From: Cyanobacterium stanieri PCC 7202
GTDB lineage: Bacteria > Cyanobacteriota > Cyanobacteriia > Cyanobacteriales > Cyanobacteriaceae
Length of the DNA: 64,000 nt
Reading direction: 5' to 3'
Assembly: GCA_000317655.1 (NCBI GenBank)
Contig: CP003940.1
Span: 2,117,547-2,181,546 of the forward strand
Shown piece after piece: positions 18,616 through 27,839 of the stretch. Position 1 is the stretch's first letter; each line of letters begins with the position of its first letter. The notes under the pieces were generated by a model that saw nothing but the letters and a program-made list of their open reading frames with translations, had not been told where the DNA came from and made no database searches. A program made the position numbers and the translations under genes.

Positions 18616-20103
18616 CTAACCGTTTAGCTTCTTGTTGAGGATTTGGTTTGCCAATTTAGGCTCGGCACGTCCACCAGTTTTTTTCATCAATTGACCAACA
18701 AAAAAGCCTTGTAACTTGGTTTTTCCTGCCCTAAACTGTTCGAGTTTGTCGGGATTTTCCGCCAATACTTCATCAATGATTTTAGCTAACTCATCAGGAT
18801 CTGAAATACTAACTAAGCCTTTACTCTCGACAATTTGCTTAGGAGAACCACCTTTTTCCAACAATTCGGGTAAGATTTCCTTAGCGATTTTACCGCTAAT
18901 GGTACCATTTTCGATGAGGGTGATTAACTCCGCCAACATCTCAGGCTTGAGGGCAATTTTCGTAATATCTAAATCTAAATTACTGTTTAGATAGGCGGCG
19001 ATGTCCTGAGTTACCCAGTTAGCAGCACCTTTGGCACTAGCGCCCCCAGATACTACGGCTTCAAAATACAGAGCTACATCTCGATCATCACATAATACCC
19101 TAGCATCATAGGCAGATAAGCCATACTCGCTTTCATAACGGCTACGTTTTTGGGCGGGAAGTTCGGGTAATTTTTGCTCTAAGGCTTTTAGTTGGGCATC
19201 GGTAATTTCGAGGGGGGGTAAATCGGGTTCGGGGAAATAACGGTAATCGCTAGAGCCTTCTTTTACCCTCATGCTGATGGTGCGCCCTGTCCCTTCTTCC
19301 CATAATCTGGTTTCTTGGATGATGGGTTCGCCATTTTCAATGGCCTCTATTTGTCTTTCAATCTCATATTCGATGGCTTTTTGGATGGCACTAAAGGAGT
19401 TCATATTTTTAATTTCTACCTTCACACCAAATTCTTGTTGCCCTTCAGGACGCACGGAAATGTTAACATCACAACGTAGGGAACCTTCTTGCATATTACC
19501 GTCACCAATGCCCAAATAACGGACGATACGGCGCAATTCTTGCACATATTCCGAGGCTTCTTGCCCACTGCGTAAGTCAGGTTCGGAAACGATTTCGAGC
19601 AGGGGAACACCCGTACGATTAAAGTCTACCAGAGAATGGGTCGAGCCTGAGAGGCGATCGCTCCCTGCGTGTACCAATTTACCTGCATCCTCTTCCATGT
19701 GTAGGCGAGTGATACCGATGGTTTTGCGGGTGGCCTCCTTGGTTTTAGGATCTACTAATTCAATCTCTAATTTACCATGTTCGACGATGGGAAGGTCAAA
19801 CTGGGAAATTTGGTAGTTTTTGGGTAAATCGGGATAAAAATATTGTTTACGATCAAATTTACTATAACGGGCAATTTGTCCTTGTAAGGCTAAACCCATC
19901 TTGATAGCCGAGTTTAACACCTCTTCGTTTAACACAGGCAAAACCCCCGGATGCCCAAGACATACAGGGCAAACATTGGTATTAGGTGGGCTGTCAAATT
20001 CCGTCGAACAACTACAGAAAATTTTGCTCTTGGTATTGAGTTGACAATGGGTTTCTAAACCGATAATTGCTTCATATTTCGTTTTAGTAGCTGTTGCACT
20101 CAT
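18616..20103 (-). CDS. gatB: Asp-tRNA(Asn)/Glu-tRNA(Gln) amidotransferase subunit B
   Basis: The 495-residue kinase-like subunit of GatCAB, which activates the misacylated tRNA for amidation. Signatures are IGLETHCQLNTKSKIFCSC, the zinc-site region NVCPVCLGHPGVLPVLN, RLHMEEDAGKLVH and DFNRTGVPLLEIVSEPD. The C-terminal YqeY-like tail ends with GFFVGQLMKKTGGRAEPKLANQ. gatA and gatC are not in the window. Cyanobacteria generally lack GlnRS, so this enzyme is essential for Gln-tRNA. Confidence 0.97.
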   Translation of the reverse strand: MSATATKTKYEAIIGLETHCQLNTKSKIFCSCSTEFDSPPNTNVCPVCLGHPGVLPVLNEEVLNSAIKMGLALQGQIARYSKFDRKQYFYPDLPKNYQISQFDLPIVEHGKLEIELVDPKTKEATRKTIGITRLHMEEDAGKLVHAGSDRLSGSTHSLVDFNRTGVPLLEIVSEPDLRSGQEASEYVQELRRIVRYLGIGDGNMQEGSLRCDVNISVRPEGQQEFGVKVEIKNMNSFSAIQKAIEYEIERQIEAIENGEPIIQETRLWEEGTGRTISMRVKEGSSDYRYFPEPDLPPLEITDAQLKALEQKLPELPAQKRSRYESEYGLSAYDARVLCDDRDVALYFEAVVSGGASAKGAANWVTQDIAAYLNSNLDLDITKIALKPEMLAELITLIENGTISGKIAKEILPELLEKGGSPKQIVESKGLVSISDPDELAKIIDEVLAENPDKLEQFRAGKTKLQGFFVGQLMKKTGGRAEPKLANQILNKKLNG

Positions 20104-20211
20104 ATATATATTTAAATAACTAATAATTCGCTCTTGATTGCTTTATTTTATCCTTTTTGGGACAATGGGCATAGTTAGGCGATAAGCAAAAAGGGAAGTC
20201 GTGAGGGTGAA

Positions 20212-20246
20212 TTGATAATTGATAATTGATAGTTGATAATTGATAA
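20212..20246. repeat. STRR array, five TTGATAA heptads
   Basis: Five contiguous seven-base units (four TTGATAA and one TTGATAG) lie between gatB and the DUF2288 gene. This is the classic short tandemly repeated repetitive sequence seen in cyanobacteria. Confidence 0.8.
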
Positions 20247-20352
20247 TGTAATTTGTATTCCTTCAGCTCCAAGCCATTCCCTAATTTCTATTGCAGGAAA
20301 AGAACAACGATGAGAAAATATAAGGCGTGACAATTCCCTGAAAAATTTAATA

Positions 20353-20643
20353 ATGTCAGATTTAAAAACCCAACTAAAAGAACAAATTGCCGAGATTGAC
20401 TGGAAAGATTTAATTCCCCATGCCCAAAGAGATGCCATTATCTTAGTTGATGATAACTTAGATCTTATTGAGGTGGGCAGTGCGATCGCCCTTAACGACA
20501 CCAAAACCGTAGAAAACTGGATTAGCGAACAATTAATCCAAAAACCCAACGCCGAACAACTCAGCCACTGGAATAGTCAACCCACCACCCAATTTACCAC
20601 CATTATTGTTCAACCCTTCGTTTTAATTAAAAATTGTACTTAA
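20353..20643 (+). CDS. DUF2288 family protein
   Basis: A 96-residue acidic soluble protein of unknown function. The pattern LKTQLKEQIAEIDWKDLIPH, then RDAIILVDDNLDLIEVG and ENWISEQLIQKP is characteristic of the DUF2288 family, as is the final IIVQPFVLIK. No catalytic residues are obvious. It is flanked on both sides by STRR arrays and precedes the broken kinase gene. Confidence 0.85.
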   Translation: MSDLKTQLKEQIAEIDWKDLIPHAQRDAIILVDDNLDLIEVGSAIALNDTKTVENWISEQLIQKPNAEQLSHWNSQPTTQFTTIIVQPFVLIKNCT

Positions 20644-20709
20644 TAAGGGAACAGGGAATAGGGAATGGTGATACTATGTTGAGTAGTAAGTCATTTTTAT
20701 GAAGTTTAA

Positions 20710-20741
20710 TTGTCCATTGTCCATTGTTAATTGTCCATTGA
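20710..20741. repeat. STRR array, TTGTCCA heptads, overlapping the kinase start
   Basis: Units of TTGTCCA with one degenerate unit (TTGTTAA) run into the start region of the sensor kinase. The upstream-most possible TTG start at 20731 is itself part of a heptad. Confidence 0.75.
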
Positions 20742-22103
20742 TTTCCCCTTGTTCCAAACCACCAGAAGACGTTTAGCCCTTTACTACACCATCGTCACCG
20801 CCGTATTATTGATCATCTTTGCCATGGGGATTTATGGCTACGTCTATAAAACCCTCATTGATAGGATTGATGATACCCTTAAACACGTGGTGGAAATCGT
20901 TGAACCTTCCCTCGTTATTGATAATGTCAGTTTGGAGGAAGGGAGATATAAATTAAATGTCAACGCCAGTTTTCGTCAACATCCTGACACCACCAACAAG
21001 GTAGAAGATGATCACATTGATTTAGAATGGTTTAGTCCTAATGGCGAATTACTGTGGCAAACTTTAGAAGAGCCTTTACCTATTCCCCTTTCCTTCCATT
21101 CTGGGGGAAAAACCATCCGTATCTCCTCCGATTATCTCCTACGACAAATCACCAAACGAATTGAAGTGGGGCGCTATGTATTGGGTTATCTGCGGGTAAG
21201 TCATCCCCTTTTTGATGTTATCAAACCCATCCGTCAATTAATTACCGATTTAATTATTGGTGTACTATTGATGATTACCTCCGTAGGGGCGATCGGTTGG
21301 TTCTTATCAGGCATTGCCATTCAACCTGTAAAGGAATCCTATCAAAGTTTAAAACAGTTTACCGCCGATGCTTCCCACGAGTTGAGAAATCCCATCGCTA
21401 CTATTAAAACTAATGTTCAAACTCTCCTAGCTTATCCTGAAATAGAACCCGAACAGAATAAAAAACAGTTGGAAATCGTTGAACGTTTAACCCAAAGGTT
21501 ATCCAATTTAGTCAATGATTTATTATTTTTAGCCCGTAGTGATAGCGGTATTATTACCCCTGTTTTTCAACCTCTTCCCCTCGATTCTTTATTATTAGAA
21601 GTAGTAGAAGAACAAAGAATTATTGCCCAAGCTCAATCCATTAATTTATCTTTAGAAATTATTGATGATATTCCCGAATTAAATTCAAAAGATGTGGATC
21701 ATAATGATGATTTATTTACCATAGAAGGGGATTGGGGACAATTATCAAGGTTATTTACTAATTTAATTAGTAATGGTATAATTCATGGTTTTTTAGACAG
21801 TAAAAATAAAAACAAGGCAATTCAAGTAATATTAAAAACCTTTAAAAAAATAGCAAAATATATTATCAAACTCAGATAAAAGATAATGGTATGGGTATAG
21901 AAAAAGAGAATATTCCCCATCTGTTTGATCGTTTTTATCGAGGAGATTCTGCCCGTAGTTATCGGGATAACAATAATAGTAATACAGGATTAGGCTTGGC
22001 GATCGCCCGTGCCATTGTCGAAAACCATAAAGGCAGTATCAAAGTAGAAAGTAACCTCAACGAAGGAACAACATTTATGGTAAACCTGCCTAATCATCAT
22101 TAA
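20731..22103 (+). pseudogene. Sensor histidine kinase, frameshifted at an A7 tract
   Basis: The first frame encodes two membrane helices around an extracytoplasmic domain (about 41-165), the phosphoacceptor H-box ADASHELRNPIATIK, and an N-box region WGQLSRLFTNLISNGIIHG. It ends prematurely at 21879. The catalytic G1 and G2 boxes (IKDNGMGIEKEN and NTGLGLAIARAIVENH) continue in another frame to 22103. Adding one A to the A7 run at 21844-21850 joins both halves without a stop. Possible starts are TTG at 20731 or, more likely, TTG at 20749 (then FQTTRRRLALYYT). No response regulator is adjacent. Sequencing error, recent inactivation or slippage are all possible. Confidence 0.85.
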
Positions 22104-22106
22104 AAT

Positions 22107-23707
22107 TTAGGTGTTATGGTTCATCAACAACTCTTCTTGAGTCACCTGTAAATTTCTACCCTCATAAACATAAAAAGTTTCCACCACAACCCCTGCCCTT
22201 TCGAGGGGAATTTGAGCAACAGGAGTCAAACTATCAAAATATCCTGCCATCTCATCCATCAACTGCGTATCCTGTGCAAAAACCTCGATGGTAATATACA
22301 AACCATCTTGCCCCCTCAAATCATCCACAGGTTGCCATATACCAAAACCCCTGACATCATTACTAATACAAGTAAGAGGTATATCGATCATATCCTCATT
22401 TTGTGCCAATCCCATACCAATATACCCCCCTAAATAATAGGCATTGGTAAAAACAAAATCGCTGTTATTAATCCCTTCTCTAAATAAAGGAGAAGAATCA
22501 AATCTTTCCCCTAACTGTACTACATCAATTAATTCCGTAGAAGGATCATTTTCTGGGGTTAAAATACCCAAGGGAAATATAGGATTAGGACTTTGTAATG
22601 CCCCTGTAGTTACATGAATCAGAATAACCGTCAATAGGGTATAAATGGTTATGGCTGAAAAAGATAACCAATTTTCTATTTTTTTGGAAATTCCCTATCC
22701 CATGCACAAACATAATGACCAAATATAATCGTTAATCCCCAAAATCCGGGCATCGCCCAAGTAGGTAAAATTTGAGTAAATGCCCCCAAAATAGTAAAGC
22801 CAACAGTTAAAGGTAAAGAAACCCAAAGAATTAACTGATTGGGGTAGTGAGGGCGACTAAATATTTCAATCAAAAATGAACGAACAGTTACCCACCATAG
22901 GGGAATACCAAAACTAGGAAATAAATAACCAATCCCTGCCAAGAAGAAAACAATTAAATTAAGGATATTAATTTGTACATCCGAAGATGATTCAAAACGT
23001 CCTGAAAGTTGAAAACCAAAAGATACCCAGTCATGTTGCCAATTCCAATACCAAAGAGGAAAAAGAGTAAGTAAAAACAACAGCAAGGATAGTAAAAACC
23101 AAGAGGAAGTAAATACTTTTCGATAGGGTTTACTACTGAGACAAAAACCAACTAATCCCATTCCCAACAAAAAACCATGATATTTACTTAAACAAGTCAA
23201 ACCCATTAAAATTCCTATAATGGCGAGACGATAACTAGGTTTATATTGCCAGTCAGAATTAAAAAATTCCTCACTAACGACGTATAGAGTTAGTGTCCAA
23301 AAAAAGATGAGTGGTACATCAGGCAGGGTAAGAATGCCGAAAGCAATTTGAAAAATGGGAATTAAAGAAGCAATGATAAGGGCAAAAAAACCCGCTGACT
23401 CGTTATAAAGTTTTTTGCCCGTCAGATAAATTAAGTATAAACTGGCAGTATGTAATATTAGAGTACCGATACGGATGGTAAATTGATTGACAATCCCTGT
23501 TATCCAAACCCCTATTCCCGTAGTGAAGGCAACGAGGAGAGGGTGATCAAAATAACTCCAGTCAAGGTTTTTGCTATAGAGATAGTAGTAGGCTTCGTCA
23601 TAACCAGGGTTGAGGAAAAAGGCGATGACACTGCGGACAATCAAACCTAGTATCAAGATAAAATAGACTTGTTTCTGGATATTTTGTTTTTCTTTGGTGG
23701 TACTCAT
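22107..23707 (-). pseudogene. GT39/ArnT-like membrane glycosyltransferase, frameshifted at an A7 tract
   Basis: The first 343 residues form a multi-pass membrane protein with the lumenal acidic motif GYDEAYYYLYSKNLDWSYFD near the N-terminus and the DHPLLVAF segment, typical of dolichyl- or undecaprenyl-phosphate-sugar transferases. The frame ends EFPKK-stop at 22676. A further membrane helix and the soluble C-terminal part continue in another frame to 22107. One extra base in the seven T of the plus strand at 22679-22685 (A7 in the coding strand) restores a single protein of about 535 residues. The downstream part alone has no good start. Confidence 0.8.
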
Positions 23708-23788
23708 TGATCTTGAAAGAAGTCTGATAATGTTAGGATGGCTATATCTTGATAAGATATGTTGATTTGAAAATTAATTTTACTGTGA

Positions 23789-24916
23789 ATGCGTCGGTTT
23801 AATCTATCAATTATGGATAGCTACATTTTGGGGGAATTAATTTTACCCTTCATTTTTTGTGTAGCCATGTTTTCTGCCGTAGGAGTTGCGATCGCAACTT
23901 TATCCGATTTATCCCATAGAATTATAGAATCTAACTTACCATTTATTTCGGCAATTGAAGTATTTATTCTCAAAATTCCCGAATATGTAGGTTATGCCCT
24001 TCCTTTTTCAGTTTTACTCACATCCCTACTTACCTATAGTCGCCTGAGTAAAGATAGCGAATTAATCGCCCTACAAAGTTGTGGTATTAGTTTATATCGA
24101 CTAATCACCCCAATGATCATTTTTAGTATGATTATTACCCTTGTTACTTTTACCTTTAACGAACTAATCATACCTCAAGCCAACTACCGAGCCACTTCTA
24201 TCCTCACAGGAGACGAAGGCAACAGTAGATATGCCATCAAGCAAGATATTTTTTATCCTCAATATCAGGAAGTAACTACCCCTAATGGAGAAGTAAAAAG
24301 AGAATTAAGAAGCATTTTTTATGCCCAAGAATTTAATGGGGAAGAAATGCAAAATATTACGGTGATTGAAACCGATAATAATCAACTTGAGAAAATTACA
24401 GTCTCAGAAACAGGTCATTGGGATAATGAGGATAATAAATGGGATTTTTCCAATGGTGCTATCTATCATATTAAAATGAACCTATCGCAAATTACCAGTA
24501 GTTTTTTTGGCGAGAAAAAAGTTCCCTTACCAAAAACTCCCCTAGAATTAGCCTCTAAAAGTCGAAGCCCTTATGAGATGAACATTCGTGAATCCCTCGA
24601 ATATATCCGACTCTTAGAAGAAGTAGGTAATGAAAAAAACCTGCTGATGTATCAAGTACGCACGGCGCAAAAAGTTTCTTTTCCTTTTATTTGTGTTATT
24701 TTTGGTTTAATTGGTTCTACGGTAGGAGCAAAATTTAACAGTAATAATAAAGGTACCAGTTTTGGTCTAACAATTTTAATTGTTTTTGGTTATTATCTGA
24801 CCAGCTTTATTATTGGTAGTTTGGGATTAATTAATGTCCTATCCCCCATCATGGCGGCGTGGATACCAAATTTTATCTGTCTTGGCATTGGAATTTACTT
24901 ACTCGCCAAATCTTAA
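23789..24916 (+). CDS. LptF/LptG family permease
   Basis: A 375-residue inner-membrane protein of the YjgP/YjgQ family, which forms the membrane part of the lipopolysaccharide-extracting ABC transporter. Three N-terminal helices (for example LGELILPFIFCVAMFSAVG), a periplasmic domain of about 140 residues and three C-terminal helices are visible. Cyanobacteria typically carry one such gene, so it may act as a homodimer. LptB is not in the window. The gene overlaps the convergent anti-sigma-type gene by four bases. Confidence 0.9.
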   Translation: MRRFNLSIMDSYILGELILPFIFCVAMFSAVGVAIATLSDLSHRIIESNLPFISAIEVFILKIPEYVGYALPFSVLLTSLLTYSRLSKDSELIALQSCGISLYRLITPMIIFSMIITLVTFTFNELIIPQANYRATSILTGDEGNSRYAIKQDIFYPQYQEVTTPNGEVKRELRSIFYAQEFNGEEMQNITVIETDNNQLEKITVSETGHWDNEDNKWDFSNGAIYHIKMNLSQITSSFFGEKKVPLPKTPLELASKSRSPYEMNIRESLEYIRLLEEVGNEKNLLMYQVRTAQKVSFPFICVIFGLIGSTVGAKFNSNNKGTSFGLTILIVFGYYLTSFIIGSLGLINVLSPIMAAWIPNFICLGIGIYLLAKS

Positions 24917-25350
24917 ATAACTTCCCTGACATCGTCAATGTGTTTTTTGATTAATAAACAATTACGATCATCAGGATAACGTTCATATTTTAACTCATCA
25001 GCAACCTTCCCTAATATTTCAATCCCTCTTCCCCCTGTTTTCAAATCATCTGGTTGAGAAAGGGATTCTTGAAACGATATGAGATTAAAAGGATTACCAT
25101 GATCCCAAATTTTGATTTCTAACCAGCAAGAATTGATTATAATCTCTATTTCAACGGTGGTATCGGGGGGCATATTTTTATGGGCATGACGCACCGCATT
25201 GGTGAAACCTTCTGCCAAAGCCAATTGACATTCTAGCCAAAGTCTTTGATTTACCGATTCAGGTTTTACCTGTTCATATTTTGCCAACACTTCCCCTAAA
25301 CAGAGTAAGTCACTAGCCACAATAAAAGAAATTTGTTTAACAGCACTCAA
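24913..25350 (-). CDS. Anti-sigma-factor-type serine kinase (RsbW-like ATPase)
   Basis: A 145-residue GHKL ATPase without transmembrane parts. The N-box is LALAEGFTNAVRHAHKN, the G1-like segment is IKIWDHGNPFN and the G2-like part is TGGRGIEILGKVADEL. These are features of RsbW/SpoIIAB kinases that bind sigma factors or anti-anti-sigma STAS proteins. No partner gene is adjacent. The start appears to be a TTG at 25350, since no in-frame ATG precedes it after a stop codon. Confidence 0.85.
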   Translation of the reverse strand: MSAVKQISFIVASDLLCLGEVLAKYEQVKPESVNQRLWLECQLALAEGFTNAVRHAHKNMPPDTTVEIEIIINSCWLEIKIWDHGNPFNLISFQESLSQPDDLKTGGRGIEILGKVADELKYERYPDDRNCLLIKKHIDDVREVI

Positions 25351-25599
25351 AAGTAATTCAATCCTTTACTATTTACCCATTAATGACTCATTATCTATTA
25401 CACTACAAAAGGCTGAAAGTTGTTTCATGATCCATCGTCAATCAAAATATAGTATTGCTACTGATGATGGTGGAGATTCAAATATAACAATAATAATTGA
25501 GTTGTCCACGTCAAAAAGTTAGCCTTTAATAATTATGTTTAGTATTCTGATAATGCTATTCTAGCTTAAATTTATTCTGTCCATACCATTCTTTATATT

Positions 25600-26502
25600 A
25601 TGTTTACTTTACCTGAAACGAAGTTTTATTCTTGGAAAAAATACCAATGTGCCTATACTGAATATGGTTCGGATAATAATACACAATCTCTACCCTTGGT
25701 GTTGATTCATCCCATTGGGGTGGGTTTATCAGGAATATTTTGGCATCGTTTTCTCAAGGCAATTACTGCCTGTGATGGCAATTATAAGGTTTATAATCCT
25801 GATTTGTTGGGTTGTGGAGAGAGTGATTTACCGAGAATTGCTTATGATCCAAAAGATTGGGCAATGCAGTTAAATTTTTTCTTGGAAAATGTGGTAAAAC
25901 AACCCTGTATTTTAGTTGTGCAAGGGGCTTCTTTTCCTATTTCTGTTTATATGGCGGCAGGGGATTTAAAATGTGATTTAATCAAGGGTTTAATTTTATC
26001 TGGCCCTCCTGCGTGGAATATTATGACCAATGGGGGAAATCTTAAAATTAGTGAGATTATTTGGAATTTATTTTTTGATTCTTTGATTGGTTCTTTGTTT
26101 TATAAGTATGCCCAAAGAAGACAGTTTATTGAGTCTTTTTCTATTAAGCAATTGTTTGCTAATGCTGAGGATGTGGATGATGAATGGTTAAGTATGTTGG
26201 AAAAGGGGGCAATGGATCCTAAAAATCGTTTTGCTGTGTTTTCTTTTTTGGCTGGTTTTTGGCGCAAAAATTACTCAAAACTATTACAAAAATTAGATCA
26301 GAAAATTTTACTTTTGATGGGTGATAGTGCGAGTAGTGTGAGTAAGGATGGGTTTAAGGAAAGTCCTGATCAAAGAATAGAATTATATGGTAAAAATATT
26401 GCTAATTTAGAGGGTAAAAAAATTAAAGGTCGGAATGTTTTGCCCTATGAATCAACGGAAGAATTTTTAGAAGAAGTAAGGCTTTTTGTTGATAATTTTT
26501 AG
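25600..26502 (+). CDS. Alpha/beta hydrolase
   Basis: A 300-residue alpha/beta-fold protein. The oxyanion region is LVLIHPIGVGLSG, followed by a YNPDLLGCGESD strand-turn. The nucleophile elbow is VVQGASFPIS, with Ser in an unusual GASFP context where GxSxG is normal. A lid region rich in aromatics follows. The acid and histidine of the triad are not obvious near the C-terminus, so activity may be altered. It lies 38 bases upstream of hisS on the same strand. Confidence 0.8.
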   Translation: MFTLPETKFYSWKKYQCAYTEYGSDNNTQSLPLVLIHPIGVGLSGIFWHRFLKAITACDGNYKVYNPDLLGCGESDLPRIAYDPKDWAMQLNFFLENVVKQPCILVVQGASFPISVYMAAGDLKCDLIKGLILSGPPAWNIMTNGGNLKISEIIWNLFFDSLIGSLFYKYAQRRQFIESFSIKQLFANAEDVDDEWLSMLEKGAMDPKNRFAVFSFLAGFWRKNYSKLLQKLDQKILLLMGDSASSVSKDGFKESPDQRIELYGKNIANLEGKKIKGRNVLPYESTEEFLEEVRLFVDNF

Positions 26503-26540
26503 GTTTAGTTTTTTGTAGTTATTTTCAGGAATAAATTTTG

Positions 26541-27791
26541 ATGGAACAAATTCAAGCAATTCGTGGTACTAGGGATATTTTGCCCGATGAGGTGGTTTAT
26601 TGGCAGTTTTTGGAAAAGACGGCTTTTGATATTCTTTCTCGGGCTTGTTATCAGGAAATTAGAACTCCTGTTTTTGAGCAAACTTCTTTGTTTGAAAGGG
26701 GTATCGGCGAGGCTACGGATGTGGTTGGTAAGGAGATGTACACTTTTATGGATAGGGGCGATCGCACTTTAACCTTACGTCCAGAAGGTACAGCTGGAGC
26801 GGTACGAGCCTATATCCAGAATAAATTATCTGCAGGGGGTATTCAAAGATTGTGGTACACTGGCCCCATGTTTAGATACGAGCGCCCCCAGGCAGGAAGG
26901 CAGAGACAATTTCACCAAATCGGTTTAGAATTGTTGGGAGTAAAGGCGGCAAGGGCTGATGTGGAAGTAATTGCGATCGCCACTGACATTTTAAAGGCAT
27001 TGGGTTTACAAAACCTCAGCTTACAGCTAAACTCCGTAGGCAGTGGGGAAGATCGCCAAAAATACCGTGATGCTTTGGTGGCATATCTCATACCCTACAA
27101 AGATGATTTAGACCAAGATTCCCAAGATCGCCTCGAACGCAATCCCCTACGTATTTTGGACAGCAAAGACAAGAAAACCCAAACCATTGCCGAAAATGCC
27201 CCTTCCATTTTGGACTATCTCGGCACAGAATCCAAAGCACACTTTGACCAAGTTTGTCAACTGTTGACGGATTTAAACATTCCCTATGACCTTAATCCCC
27301 GTCTGGTGAGAGGACTAGATTATTATACTGATACCGCCTTTGAAATACAATCCGCCGATTTAGGCGCCCAAGCCACCGTATGCGGTGGGGGTAGATATGA
27401 CGGTTTAGTCTCTCAACTGGGGGGAGGAGAAGCCCCCGCCATTGGTTGGGCCATGGGTATGGAAAGATTAATCCTTTTGCTCAAGGAGTTACAACCCCTT
27501 TCCCTTTCTAGTCCTGATATTTACTTTGTTTCTCGGGGACAAAAAGCGGAAAATAAGGCGTTAGTTATGGCTCAAAATTTGAGACAAATGGGTTATAAAG
27601 TCGAACTGGATTTGACGGGTAGTAATTTTGGTAAACAGTTTAAAAGGGGCGATCGCACTGGTGCTAAAATTTGTTTAGTATTAGGGGATAGTGAAGTAGA
27701 AAACAACACCATTCAACTAAAATATCTTGAGACGGGCAAACAGGAAACCCTCTCCATGGATGAGATAAATCAAAGACTACAAAACCTTTAA
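26541..27791 (+). CDS. hisS: Histidyl-tRNA synthetase
   Basis: A class II synthetase that charges tRNA-His. Motif 2 is GPMFRYERPQAGRQRQFHQ; the His-binding motifs are LVRGLDYYTDTAFE and CGGGRYDGLV; motif 3 is AIGWAMGMERLILL. A C-terminal anticodon-binding domain follows. The ATG at 26541 with CAGGA nine to fifteen bases before it is preferred to the TTG codon just upstream, giving 416 residues. A hairpin lies between it and the convergent cation transporter gene. Confidence 0.97.
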   Translation: MEQIQAIRGTRDILPDEVVYWQFLEKTAFDILSRACYQEIRTPVFEQTSLFERGIGEATDVVGKEMYTFMDRGDRTLTLRPEGTAGAVRAYIQNKLSAGGIQRLWYTGPMFRYERPQAGRQRQFHQIGLELLGVKAARADVEVIAIATDILKALGLQNLSLQLNSVGSGEDRQKYRDALVAYLIPYKDDLDQDSQDRLERNPLRILDSKDKKTQTIAENAPSILDYLGTESKAHFDQVCQLLTDLNIPYDLNPRLVRGLDYYTDTAFEIQSADLGAQATVCGGGRYDGLVSQLGGGEAPAIGWAMGMERLILLLKELQPLSLSSPDIYFVSRGQKAENKALVMAQNLRQMGYKVELDLTGSNFGKQFKRGDRTGAKICLVLGDSEVENNTIQLKYLETGKQETLSMDEINQRLQNL

Positions 27792-27803
27792 TGGTATTGG
27801 GGC

Positions 27804-27839
27804 AGGGGGCGAAACAACAATATTTTGCACCACCCCCCT
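27804..27839. terminator. Hairpin between convergent hisS and cation efflux gene
   Basis: AGGGGG (27804-27809) pairs with CCCCCT (27834-27839), with a further inner pairing of GAAA and TTTT segments. It sits in the 46-base gap and may end transcription from both sides, though no T-tract is present. Confidence 0.4.

Noticed and set aside
20212-20246. Possible CRISPR array at the TTGATAA repeats
   Set aside because: Seven-base contiguous units without spacers; no cas genes.
25424-25522. A 32-codon frame from ATG at about 25424
   Set aside because: No ribosome binding site, product without features and the gap is likely a promoter region.
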